Source: Artocarpus heterophyllus (taxonomy: Eukaryota > Streptophyta > Magnoliopsida > Rosales > Moraceae). Taken from it: a DNA stretch of 64,000 nt. The position numbers and the translations under genes are program-made. Where the stretch lies: contig CM046354.1 of NCBI GenBank assembly GCA_025403435.1, positions 38,367,041-38,431,040 on the forward strand, given 5' to 3'. This document shows positions 22,911 to 34,515 of this stretch, one piece after another. The notes beneath the pieces are model-generated. The model searched no databases. It was not told the DNA's origin and was given only the letters and a program-made list of their open reading frames with translations. Each line of letters opens with the position of its first letter. Positions within the stretch are counted from its first letter, which is position 1.

Positions 22911-25401
22911 ATGAGTGATTTGAGCGATTCTCAAAACTAGTCAGCAAGTATGTGTTAGTCGGATGAGAGCATTAAGACCAATCGAGCAATATTCGAGGAT
23001 AGGGAAATACAAAGGCAACGACCAAGTAAGAAGGGGCGGCCTGATTGGCCCAGATCCTTAGTTTAGGGCACAGCACAGCCCCCGAGCAAGAGTTCCTAGA
23101 TCTTATTGAAGGAACAATCTCGATTAAGCCATGTAAAGGAGAGGACCCTTACATCGGTGTAGCTATCACAAGCACGTCCTGAGTAACTAATCAGGAGCAT
23201 GCTTGCTTGACAGTTGCCCTAAGTGGGCCGAGCTCCTTTGGCTGGGACACTGTTGAAGACATCTCAGTAGTGGGTGAATTTATCCTCAAGGAGGATGTTG
23301 CTAAGGAGAGGCAACTAGTCCACGAAGGCGATGATGCTGAGGGCGAGAAGGACATGCTAGCAACCTTAGAGATTGGGGTTCGGGGAGCGGCGGTCTATTG
23401 GGTGCACCAACCCGGTCAAACCTCAGCCATCGAATGCACATCAGTGATGATGTTGGCTCAGTTGGATACCCTTCATAGGGAGTATGTGATTCCTAACAAC
23501 GTCCTTCTTATTCTACCTATTATCGGAGACACCCTCGTCGAGCCACCGGAGGGATACATTACACTCTACACGGAGTTCTTTTGAGTAGGACTTCATCTTT
23601 CATTACATCTTTTTCTGCGCTAGGCTCTAAATGACTTGAACGTGTGCCCTACTCAACTCAATCTAAACTGTTATCGCTCCCTGGTTGGCATGTACATGTT
23701 ATAAATGTACAGCTACACAACTGAGACGCCTTGGGAAGCATTTAAACAGATGTTTAAGATGAAGAAGTTTCCCCTGCATGTCAGATGGTATTACTTCACA
23801 AGGTTTGCTAAGGATTTCATTCTCAGCAGCCCCGACTTGGACAAGTTATAGAAGTTTGAGTGGTTCTATGCTGGCGAGAGGTGGCTGTCCCTGCTTAGAG
23901 AGGTAGTTTCTACTAATGAGGCCATGCCCACGAGGTTTGAGCAGGGGCACTTATGGTTGAAAAGACTGTAGGCACCGAGGGCGATTACTATGGCTAGCAA
24001 GGAGCTATTGGCGAGGCCTAAGGCTATCCAGCAGCAAGCATTTTTGCTAAGCAAGACTAGCTTAGCTAATTATGGCTAGTTAGGGGTTCCAGATCAACCA
24101 ACCCCAAACAAGATAACATCCCACTTGCTCGAGTGGTTAAGCAAGTGATAGTAGCTCGGCATAGCGTTGTCGATGTCCTGGTGCCAAGTTCCTTTCGACC
24201 TGGGCGGCAGGTGGGGGGCCATCATCATCTAGTCCAAGGACTTTCGGGGTGGTTCCATTGGTTTAGGGCCACCAATTGTCAACGAGGACCTTGGGGACAC
24301 GATGAAACTGCTTTACCCACCAAGCCCACTCCGGATTAGAGGTTTGATATGAGGACTAGACTTTTGCTTTTGTTAGTGCTTTGTCTGATCTTTCTTTAAC
24401 TTCGCTTCTTTTGTTTTGTAGACGTGTCTACTTGCCAAATTTCTAGGGAAGAGAGGCTCTAACAAATGGCAGAGCTTCGGTGCTAGGGCAAAGGCAAAGG
24501 AGAGGCAGGGACAAAAATGAAAAGACTCGAGGGGGCTAGGTAGCCTGGGGTCATTGTCCCCCTCGACAAGCCGAGATGCTCCACCTCCTCCACTAGTAGT
24601 AGCTCCTCCGGCTAAATGTCTGAGGAGGCAGAACTCCATGCACCTTTGCTCATGGAGTACTTTGGGGACATAATGTTCCTAGAGGAATACTTTAGCTCCA
24701 ATCGGCATAAGTCCTACTAGGATTGATATGACATGGTATTCCGTCAGGCTTAGGTAGATTCTTTCTTTCTTTCTCTTTTTTTTTTCTTTTTTTTTGAATT
24801 CTAAGCTTTTTTTGACTTGATTGATTTTCTTATATTTTGCAAGCTTGCACAAGCTTAAAGATTGCCGACCTCAGGGTCGAGAAACAGGCTAACATAAAGC
24901 AAGACAAGGCCAACCAAGCTACCAAGCTGGTGACTAAGGTAGAGAAAAAGCTGACGAGAGTGCCATCGAGTTGGCCTAGGTTAGGGCTGAATTTGAAGCA
25001 ACTAAGAAGGAGGCTGGTCAGGCACGAGAGGAAACTCAGAAGGCTAATGCCGACCTTCTTAGGCTATAAGAGATGGCCCGGGTAGTGAGGGTGGAGCATG
25101 AGAAGTTTCATCAAGAGGAGCTGCCAGGTAGACTAGCCCAAACAATGGAGGACTTTAAGCACTCCAATGAATTCACCAACAACTACTGATGAATGATTTG
25201 CAAGAATACCTTCTGTTGAAGCATCTCGAGGCCACCACAATGGATTGGCCGCTTGTGGCTGACCCTGAAGAGGAGGATGAAGGAGGTGAGGATACAGAGA
25301 CCTTAGCTTTGGCCGACCAAGACGACGATAGATAGAAGTAGGGCGTGGAGTAGGCAATAGTCGACTTGGATGCTGAGGATACTGAGAATGCCCAGCCTTA
25401 G
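22911..25401 (+). pseudogene. Antisense gene with Transposase_28-like (putative gypsy-type transposon) domain, spliced, decayed
   Basis: Read on the plus strand, opposite to gag-pol, from ATG 22911 (MSDLSDSQ, then in-frame stops). The core at ~23430-23860 reads LHREYVIPNNVLLILP, EPPEGYITLYTEFF, LHLSLHLFLR, LNDLNVCPTQLNLNCYR. I recognise this as the plant domain catalogued as 'putative gypsy type transposon' (Pfam Transposase_28). Near 24850-25140 the sequence becomes a Lys/Glu/Ala-rich coiled coil (KKEAGQAREETQKANADLL), then an acidic tail ending about 25401. Two GT-AG intervals with pyrimidine-rich acceptors (24342-24421 and 24754-24843) interrupt it and look like introns. An AATAAA follows at 25504. 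Several stop codons show it is no longer intact. Its biochemical function is unknown. Confidence 0.7.
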
Positions 25402-25503
25402 ACTGAAGGCTCCAGTTCTTATCTTCCCTTCTTTTTATCATTTTCATTTATGCTCGGGTATAGGAGGTGCCCGATTATTGTACCTTTCCTAAACATCAAT
25501 TTC

Positions 25504-25509
25504 AATAAA
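25504..25509 (+). terminator. Candidate poly(A) signal of the antisense gene
   Basis: AATAAA lies on the plus strand about 100 bp after the apparent stop of the antisense gene and before the minus-strand integrase end at 26069. The region 25510-26068 shows no coding frame on either strand. Confidence 0.45.
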
Positions 25510-26068
25510 ATTATTCTAATTTTCCCAAGTTGATTTATTGTTATCACTTGTAATTGTTTTTTTTTTTTTTTGGTGTCGAGCGTGTTTTGATCGAATTGGT
25601 ATGGAGTCACAATACCCTTGTACCCCTCTTAGATTTGTTGAGTTCTTTAGAAATTCTACAAGTCTGGAAATGGTTGAGTGTTTTTGGGCTTAGGTAATGC
25701 TTAGCGTGACCGGGTTGGATAGTTCATGGTGTAATTGGATTGGTAAACTAGTGTTTCAAGTTCATCTATGGTTGGGATTTTTGCCAACCAGTGCCCTAGT
25801 CGAGAGTTAAATTGGCCCTCCTTTGTTGGGAGTTGAAAGTGGCCTTTTCCAATGTCGAAGTTAAGAAAGGTGGCCTGAGCTTGAACTATGGTGTCATCAC
25901 AGTACCCCCTCCCCTTTTTTTCTTTTTACTTAGAAGAAATTCTTGAATTCATGTTTTCATTGATATATATTTGTACATTTGTGTCGTGCCCTAGTCGGTG
26001 GATCTTTACAATCTTTTACAAAAAGAATATTAGGGCTAGAGTTCAAAAAAGGTGGTTTGGCTCTTGAG

Positions 26069-29000
26069 TTAGCAGTAAAATCTCTTTAAGTGCTTGATAA
26101 TCCATGGATGGGTGAGCACGTTCCCTTTGGCATCACCAATTTTGTACATGCCTAGTCGAATGATGCCCACTACTTTAAACGGTCTGTCCTATGTGGGCCA
26201 AAGATCTGAGCCTAGGTTGTTGGCTGATCACTTTTTTTAAGACTAAGTCTCCAACTTCAAAGCTTCTCATTACATCCACTTGTTATAACATCGACTAATA
26301 ACTTGATTTCGAGCTTCCGTCTAGATGAATGTTGTTTCTTGCTTTTCTTCTACTAGATCAAGCTTAGCCACCATGAGCTTGATGTTTTGCTACTCGTCGT
26401 AATGCTCCACTTTGTAGCTCGACAAGCCAAGTTCTACCAGGATCAGAGCCTCAGCTCCGTAGAACGAGGAGAAAGAAGTTTATCCTGTGGTTGTTTGAAC
26501 AGTTGTACAATACATCTAGAGCACCTTTATTAGCTTGTCGATCCAAGCTCTCTTGAGGCCTTACAACTTCTTCTTCAAGTTGTCCTTGATGGTCTTGTTG
26601 ATGGCTTCGACTTACCTATTGCTCTAGGGAAACCCCTACGAGGAGAACATCTGTTTGATGCTGAGATGTTCCCACATCCTATGGTGGCTTGCTACTTCAA
26701 ACTGCTTGGCATTGTTAGTGACTATTATGTGCAGGATAGGACATTGGCAAATTATGTTCTTCCATATGAAGTTGGTACACTTAGTCTCAGTCATGTCGGT
26801 GCAGGACTCAACTTCTACCCACTTTGTGAGGTAGTTGATGGCTACTATGCAACACAAAGTATGATCTGGCCATGAGGAAAGGTCCTATGAGATCGATGGC
26901 TCATTTGGCAAATGGCCAGGCGTACACGATTGAGTTGAGCGACTTGACGTGACGCCCAATTGGCCAAGCAAATTATTGGCACTTAAGGTATTTATGAGTA
27001 TATTCCTAGCAGTTCTAGTCCATGGTCGACTAGTAATATCCTTGGCAAATTTACTTCAAGGACAAGGAGCGCCCATCTACATGGTTGCTGTGTAGACCAC
27101 TATGGGTTTCTTTCGTGAGGTACTGGGCCTCTTGTGGTCTGGCACGCTTCTAGTAGGGCCTGGTGTAGCTACGTCTAAAAAGTCTTTCCTCAATCATAGA
27201 ATATTGGGTTGAGTTGTTACGAACATGCTAAGCCTCTTCTCGGTCACCGGGCAATTCAGTTGTGGTCAGGTTGATTGAGTCCATCCATGTTCTTGTTTGA
27301 TCAATGGCCTTACTCACTAATTCTCTTATGATGCTTGGGTCAACTAGCCTCTCGATTGGTTTTGATGTCAGGTCACTATCTTCAAGTCCTAAAGCTAGCC
27401 GAGCAAGGGTGTGGGCTTCCATGTTTTGTGCTCTAAGAACTTGGGTGACTGTGAAGTTCTTAAATTACCCAAGCAGGGTTTTGACCTCGCCTATATAAGC
27501 AGTCATGCACTCATCCCGTGCTTGGAATTTGCTGATCACTTATTGGACCATGAGCATGGAATCGTTATGAACATGGATATGGTCCACCCCAAGCTCCCAC
27601 GTGATTCTAAGAACAACTATCATGGCTAAATATTTGGCCTCGTTGTTGGAGGCCTGGAAATCATCAGAGTGTGTAGCTTATCTTATAGCAGTCCGAACAG
27701 AGGAGGGCGAGTCCAACACCTTACCCATTCGTGCTGGATGACCTATGCACAAATAGTTCCCATTTAGGTTTGTGTCCACTTGCGTTGCTACTGGCAGGAT
27801 CAAGGTCTTCCATGGTGCCTTCTTGACCAAGGGGGTGGCTTAATTGGCTCCCGTGAATTCAGCTATAAAGTTGGCCAGAGTTTGCGCCTTAATGGGTCAT
27901 ATAAGGCATGAATTGTATATCGAATTCCCTGAGCTTGACTAACCACTTGGCCATTTGACAAGGAATTTCTAGATTTTAGAGGATTTGGTGCAAGGGATAC
28001 TTGGTCAGGATTCAGATAGTATGCCCCTAGAAGTACGATCAGAGCTTTCAAGTAGAGGTAACAAGGGACAATGCTAGCTTTTTTTACGGCAGGTACTTCT
28101 ATTTGGCTCCTTGGAATGTCTTGCTAGTGTAGTAGACAGGTTTCTAGATGCCTCCTTTTTCTTGAACAAGGACCAAGCTGATTGCCTTCTCAAATACTAC
28201 CATGTATGCGTGAAGTATTTCTCCCCACAGAGATTTGAATAGGAGCGGGGGTGTGGCCATGTATTTCTTGAGGCTTTAGAGTGCTTCTTTACACTATTTG
28301 CTCTGTTTAAACCACCCATTGAGTGCCTAGAAAGAAAGGCTAGCACTTATTGGTAGACCGAGAGATGAATTTGGATAAAGCGGTAATCATTCTGGTAAGC
28401 TTTTGGACTTTATTTATTGTGTAGAGGGAGCGCATGTCTGCCATGGCTCGGGCCTTAGTAGGATAGACCCCAATGCCATGATGGTTCACCATGAATCCAA
28501 GGAATTTTCTTGACTCAATTCTGAATGCACACTTGGCTGGATTGAGCTTTATCTTGTATTCTTGAAGGATGTCAAAGCTATCTTAGAGGTCGGTGATGTG
28601 ATCGGTTGCTTAGATAGATTTCATGAGTATGTTGTCAACATATACCTCCATGGTCTTCCTAATTTGCCGAGCAAACATCTTGTTCACTAAGCGCTAGTAG
28701 GTTGCTCTGACATTGTTCAACTGGAACGACATAACGATATAGCAGAATAGCCTCTGGTTAGTTGTAAATGCTATTTTGACTTGATATTCCTTGGCCACAG
28801 ATCTGACTATATCTAGAATAGGCATCCATGAAGCCCAATAGTTCATGGTTGGTGGCTGCGTCTAGTAGCTAATCAATCCAATGCAAGGGGAATAGTTTTT
28901 CAGGTAGGCTTTGTTTAAATCTATAAAGTCAATATAGAATCGCCACTTCCCGTTGGCTTTTTTGACTAAGACTACATTCGTCAACCACTCTGGATAGGCG

Positions 29001-30010
29001 ACTTCTCGGATAAATCTGGCCTTCAACAGCTTCTGAACGTCCTCATTTATGGTAGCATACCTCTTTGGATTAAAGGCTCTTCTTTTCTAGATGACCGACT
29101 TGCCCTCGAGGTTAACGTTCAAATGGTGCCTGATGATGCTTAAGTCAATGAATAGAATGTGACCAATTAGCCAACCAACAAAACTACTTGTTACAAATAA
29201 CATCTTGTTGTTGCATCAAAACATGTAAATGTTGACTAATCTAACTAACATTGAACTTGGTAAAATAAAATGTTTGAATAATTGAAAAATGAGATTATTC
29301 GTGGGACCAGGCGGACATGTCCCGTTATTTCTTGAGGAACTTCTCTAGATCTGCATAGATCTCAACCTTCAGCTGAGACCTGAACATAATCATTTGATCG
29401 GGATGTTCGAGGTCCAAATAGTAGGGGACCATATCTTCTATGGGAGTTGCCTATACCTCCTCCTCGAGGAGCCACAAGTCCAGATTGGCCAACATTTTTA
29501 GTCTCTCCTGGGTAGGGAATTCTACCTCGTCCATCTTGTAAATGGTCGAGATGCTCAAGTGCTGAGCTGTCGCCTCCTTCACAGCCTTGATGTAACAGTC
29601 CTTAGAGTCCCTTTGTCTTGACCTTACTACACTGACTCCATTCTCGGTTGAGAACTTCATGTCTATATGGTAGGTGGAGATCATGGCCTTTAAGGCATTG
29701 AGGGTCAGCCTCCCAATGATGATATTGTCTTGGGATAGCTTGTCGACCATAAGGAATTCAACGAGATGTGTGACTCGAGCATGATCTTAGTTGAAAGTGA
29801 CCAGTAGACAGATCTTGCCCATTGCTCAGAGACATTCCCCTAAGAAGCCATAGAGGGGGGTTCTAATCGGGACAAGTTCAGCATTGCTGATCTTCAATTT
29901 GTTGAATGCTTATTTGAACAAAATATCAGCCAAGCTACCATTGTCAATCAGCACACACCAAATATGTTGTTTGCGATTTAAAGCTCACACACTAAGCATC
30001 ATTGTGTGGA
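26069..30010 (-). pseudogene. Ty3/gypsy pol: protease, RT, RNase H, integrase (decayed)
   Basis: The domain order on the minus strand is clear. Protease lies near 29920-29950 (VLIDNGSLADILF, where active DTG has become DNG), followed by IIIGRLTLNALKAMISTYH. Reverse transcriptase covers ~29100-28400 (KANGKWRFYIDFIDLNKAY, VYVDNILMKS at 28631-28642, LNPAKCAFRIESRKFLGFMV). RNase H is at ~27950-27250 (NNEAKYLAMI, HNDSMLMVQ, NMEAHTLARLALG). Integrase runs to 26069: WPFAKWAIDLIGPF-like stretch, YLTKWVEVE, FIWKNIIC, then the C-terminal FEVGDLVLKKV and HPWIIKHLKRFY before a stop. Frameshifts and stops are frequent, and both the protease and RT catalytic motifs are substituted. The protein would have copied and integrated the element; this copy cannot. 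Confidence 0.85.
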
Positions 30011-30045
30011 TAGGCCTATCGACCACTTGCGATGTCCCTAGTAAT

Positions 30046-30422
30046 TGGCTCGTCGAAGATTGTATATACAATGTTTGGTAGGTCTGAGACGTTCCCACCG
30101 TCAACACTCTACGTTCTCAACTGGCCTTTCTAGCCAACTGGTCGTTCCTTCTAGCATCATTGCTATGAGTGAGGAGTCGTTTGACGAACTCTCTATAGTG
30201 TCCATTTCGGACGAGTTTCTTGATCTAGTCTTTCAGTTGGATACAGCCTTAGGTGTTGTGCCCATTGTCCTTATGAAAGTTGCAATATTTGTTCTGGTCC
30301 TGCCTTGCTCGGTTTCCTTTTAGTGGAGGTGGGTTTACTAGTAGGTTGTGGTTGCTTACCTAGTTGAGCACCTCATCAATGGTAGCAACTAGAGGTGTGT
30401 AGCTCTGGAAATTCCTGGTTGG
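30046..30422 (-). pseudogene. Ty3/gypsy gag C-terminal part (below the nested LTR)
   Basis: The minus strand reads KYCNFHKDNGHNT, CIQLKD-IKKLVRNGHYREFV and onward to protease. This is the gag-protease junction that in plant Tat/gypsy elements carries the KYC-FH--HGH-T motif. It continues the gag frame broken at 30423 by the inserted copia LTR and resumes at 32520. Confidence 0.75.
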
Positions 30423-32514
30423 TGTTAGACATGATGCCCTAAGGAGTAAAATATTGTAATATGTTTTTGGAGACATTTTATTAATAAAGAGTTTATTTAT
30501 TATTCATAAACCAAATGTTGTCCTTTTTATCTTCATTTTTGTTGAATATATGATAAGCAAATAAAAGTTTGAGACTGTTGGTCTAAACCTTAAAGAATCG
30601 TGCATATGATGGACAGATTATGCGAAAGACATGAATCTTAAAGGTGATGGTTTAAATCATAAGATTTGCAATCGAGGGAAATAAAGTTGGGCGCTTTATT
30701 CATTCTAAGATTGTTATGTTGTTTACATCCCTAATGGAAGATGGCTTGTTTTGGCCATCGGAGTGGGACTCCACGAGTTGAAACATTAATGCATTGTTAT
30801 AGGTGATTATGTATTGGATTAGGGACATAAAAGTTGAATTGATTTGCTTAATAATTCTATTTGTGCAAATCAATTCACTTTAGATAATCATATGTGATGT
30901 GTCTTAATCCTGAAATAACTAATGGGCCTATTATGTTGACTTATGTCTTTTGGTGTACCAAAGGGTGACATCCTGACTTAATGATGGTACGCATACTGGT
31001 GCGTTGGAGGTATGACTCTTGATTGGCGTAGACTCATTATTCATATATATGAAATCCATAGCTCTTTTTGTAAAGTTAATGACATTCTCTTACATGCGCT
31101 ATTCTATAATTGGAAGATTGGAGCGCTTAACCATTTGGATTCAAAGGTGTAACCAAATGGTATACTATTTATGGATAGTAAGTATTCCAATCGCATGATA
31201 ATGGAACATAAGATAAAAATAATTGGAAAGGTAAAACAGAATTTATCCTTTAGCCAATTATGACTATCCTATGGGAATGTGACACATTATGATATATCAT
31301 GGATGGTTAGCTTAGTTGAAGCTTTGTAGTTTTATATAGTCCAAGAGTGTAACTCTAAGCTTTTAGTGGAGTAGCGTTAAATTTGATAATTATAAAGTAT
31401 ATATCTAGGATATTATATTTTATAATTATAAGAGCTTGAACTGTATATGTCCATTAGGTCTTTTTTGCTAACTCATAATAAATCCTGTAACAATAGGGCA
31501 TGTTTTTCCTACATATTGGTGACTTATGTTAAATTATTAGATTGACTGAAATTCGATAAGATCAGATTTAATGATTCATATTAGTTTATCGGTTGAATTA
31601 ATTTTTATGAATTAATTCAAGATAAACATGTTGAATTATTTGGATAATATTTTACTTTCTATGGGATTATTTAGATATGGTTGTTTGAATTAGATAACTT
31701 TTCTATTTAGTTATTTGAATTAAAACTAAGGCTTTATCTAAGATTCTTGGGTGAAAAATAAGATATTCTCAAGGATCAAATTATCACAAGTTTGACAGGC
31801 CAAAACGCTAGTTCGACCTGCCGATGGAGTAAGTTTGGCAGGCCATTGGGAAAGTTCAGCTTATCAATCATGCGATAATCTATTTACATGTTTCAGATGC
31901 AATTTTCATCAAAAGTTGATCAAGATTTAGATTTTGATGCTTTATTTGATAAGGCTTGACCCTATATTCGACCATTGTAAATAGGCGTAAGTTCAGCCTG
32001 CCAATCGTGTGATAATCAGTTTACTTGTTTCAGATGCTATTTTCATAAGAAGTTGATCCAGATTCAGATTTTAAGGCTTTATCCAATAAGGCTTGACCCT
32101 AAATTCGACCACTATAAATAAGGTGTGAGTTTTCTCAGTTATTTAGATTAGATGAGAAGCATAGAGTGAGTACTCTAGTTTGAGAAACTTTGAAACTCCA
32201 TGAAAGCTATTGTTCAACATCAAGAACCTTAGCTCTAGGTCTTCTTAAGTGGTTGGAAAGAGAGTCACCAAAGAAAGAGCTGTACGACGTGTGACTACTC
32301 ACACTATGATCGTGGATAGAGAATAGCAAGAAGACCAATTAGGTGAGGCTCTTCTAAAATGTTCTTCTCTACACGGATTCGAGCCCACTTTGGTATACAA
32401 AAGAGGTTAGTAAGATCTATCATTAATTTATGCATTTAGCATGTCAAACTTGTGTTTTGGAAAATACTTTGATTTAAAAATTTTAAAACTCCACTACATA
32501 CTTGTTTTTCAATA
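30423..32514 (+). mobile_element. Solo copia LTR nested in gypsy gag, 5-bp duplication GTTGG
   Basis: This 2092-bp LTR starts TGTTAGACATGATGCCC and ends ...TTTTTCAATA (decayed CAACA). It is flanked by identical GTTGG at 30418-30422 and 32515-32519. It carries the family TATA box (CTATAAATA near 32113-32120). No internal copia sequence is left, so it arose by LTR-LTR recombination after insertion. It is younger than the surrounding gypsy element. Confidence 0.95.
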
Positions 32515-32519
32515 GTTGG

Positions 32520-33798
32520 CACTTTTGATTTGTCGGTTTTGGGCTTCTTGCTCTAGTCAATCTCCCCCTCTTAGGTCGATCTTTGTTCTTTTTGCCCTTT
32601 TTGTTACTTCCCTCTCCTTCATGGTGGCTCTTCATGTGGCCTATCGCATCTGCGTGCCTTTGGGCATACGTAAGCATTTAGAAGAAGGTGCTTGGCTGCT
32701 CTAGGGTAAGTGACCAGAGCAAGCCCTTGTCTCTTAACCCTTTGTCGAAAGCATGCTTGAAGGTTTCATCTTCAATGTGCCTAAACTCTAGTGCAGCCCA
32801 GGTGAAACGATTGATGTAATCTTGCATATCCCCATCTCCTTGCTTTACAACATAGAGATAGGTGATCTCCTTCCTTTTCATTTTGGACAGGGCAAAGGCT
32901 ATTGAGAACTTGTCAGACAACTGCTTGAAAAAGCTCATTATGCCCAGCTTTATATGCTAGAATTCCTACCGAGCATGGCTGGTCAAGGTCAATGAGAATG
33001 CCTTATACATGGTGGCATCGCTGGCATTTTACAGCATCATGTGGCCCTTATAGAGCTTAAGGTGCCTGTCAGCGTTTATTGTTCTGTCATAGGCCTTAAT
33101 TTGAGGCACCTTGAATTTGATTGGCATGGGGCCCTTATGAAGGCATCAGTGAAAGGTGCGTCAAGCATGTTACTCTTGTCTACCCCATAGTGGCTTTCCT
33201 TATTTAATCAATCTGTTGCTATAGATCCTGTAGTTGCCAGCTGTTGGTTTCTTCGGCCAACTTCACCCATGTATGGGGTGCCACCCTCTACCTTGTCATT
33301 GTCTTTAGCCTCTGGTCGGTCTCAGGTGAGGCAAGCCCCCAGTCCCTGACCTGTTAAAGACTAAGGCCTGGGAACCTTGTAGGGAGCGGTCACGGCCATG
33401 TCGTGGCCTAAGTTGACCTTCTCTGACTAGTCGGTTGCTTCGAGAGTCACTTTTTGAGGTTAGGCGTCCAACTTGCTTGGAATCTCCCTCATTGTGAGAG
33501 CCGTCCCTCGACCCTGCTTGACCACCTGCCTGGTCTTTGTAGGCCAGCAAAAGGAGAAAGGGGAAAGTTGTTGTGCTTATTGTTGTGCCATATGTTGTGT
33601 GAGAAGGTGCACTATGGTAGTAAATTCTCAGATTGTGTCCTCTACGGTTGGGGCTGCTCTGCCTTCATTGCTTTGGCCACCTAATCGAGACCTAGCTGTG
33701 CGGGGCCTACCGCAAGTTCTGGTCTAGTTTTGGTTCTAGGTGTTTCCCAACCCCTCTTGTCGAAGAGACTCATCTCGAGTATTCCCTCTTGCAGCCAT
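32520..33798 (-). pseudogene. Ty3/gypsy gag N-terminal and central part
   Basis: The likely start is the minus-strand ATG at 33798 (MAARGNTRDESLRQEGLGN), just downstream of the primer-binding region. Stops follow. The Retrotrans_gag core is in frame at 32938-32678: FFKQLSDKFSIAFALSKMKR, then YLYVVKQGDGDMQDYINRF, TWAALEFRHIEDETF, FDKGLRDKGLLWSL. This stretch would assemble the particle. The remainder is broken by stops, and the gene is split from its C-terminal part by the solo LTR. Confidence 0.8.
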
Positions 33799-33842
33799 GC
33801 TAAATGAGGATGTTAATAATAGGAATACTGGAAAGGCACAAT

Positions 33843-33860
33843 GCCCTCCTTCGAGCGCTA
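33843..33860 (-). other. Primer-binding-site region of the Tat-like element
   Basis: Right after the LTR end, the minus strand reads ATAGTT then TAGCGCTCGAAGGAGGGC, at the position where minus-strand priming starts. It resembles the TGGCGCT-AAGGAGG sites seen in related plant elements, with a G lost from TGG. I cannot assign the tRNA. Confidence 0.5.
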
Positions 33861-33866
33861 AACTAT

Positions 33867-34515
33867 TGATGCTCTACTTGCTTTGCTGGTGATCAACGCC
33901 ATGTGCGGCTGCGCACAATAGTCGGACCACCTGCCCTGCTCATGTTGGGTTCCTGAGGTAAACATACAACAAGAAGAAAGGATGCCTTAGAGATAAAGGG
34001 GGTACTAGTGTGGCTGGGCAAAGGCTCTTCGACACTCAAGTGAGGTACCTGTTCAGCCGAGATCGGGAGTAGGGGTAGGTGAGAAAGTCCACGTTACCTT
34101 TTAGGTGAAGTAAATGCTCTCTATATATAGGCCATTACTTGCATCAGGTGTTTGGTGTGTTTGACTTGTAACTTGTGTGTCCTATCAGGTGGTGTTGGTA
34201 GTTGGTTACAAGTGTCATGGTCCTAAAAAAGGGCCAACCCTTCATTTGAGGGCTAAGATGAGGCCATGTGTCAACTTTTGGACATGAGTTGTTGCCTGGT
34301 TATAGGTGATATTAGTCTATCTTGAGCATATGTTCCTCCCGAGAAGGCAACGTCTTGCGTGTCGGCCAATGAAGGCCTTAGTGAGCACCTTGAGAGGAAG
34401 TGCCGATTAGAGAGGAGTCACAGATGTATGTGAAAAATGGCTATATCCAAGCAGGGTGTCCGGATAGCCAAGGAGTGTTCTTTAGGAGGGGCACTGAGCA
34501 TATCCCCAATAGCCA
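33867..34515 (-). mobile_element. 5' LTR of the Tat-like gypsy element
   Basis: It aligns end to end with 21895-22545, with a minus-strand TATA (CTATATATAG near 34123-34133). By eye the two copies differ at many sites, so the insertion is not recent. gag begins about 70 bp downstream on the minus strand. Confidence 0.85.

Larger units (their letters stand above)
21895..34515 (-). mobile_element. Tat-like Ty3/gypsy retrotransposon, decayed, with antisense gene
   Basis: This is a 12.6-kb element with ~650-bp LTRs at both ends and gag, protease, reverse transcriptase, RNase H and integrase in that order on the minus strand. A further gene region lies between integrase and the 3' LTR, on the opposite strand. 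The domain order and the antisense extra gene resemble the Tat lineage (Grande-type elements). Many stops and frameshifts make it non-autonomous now. A 2.1-kb solo copia LTR is nested in gag. The outer flanks (ACTAT on the left, TGATG on the right) do not form a target duplication, so the ends may have been rearranged. Confidence 0.85.

Noticed and set aside
24133..24639. Open frames on both strands in the gypsy element
   Set aside because: They are shadow frames within the antisense gene and its first intron candidate.
32516..32704. Plus-strand open frame, and others at 33454-33727
   Set aside because: They are antisense to the gypsy gag frame, which carries the recognisable domain.
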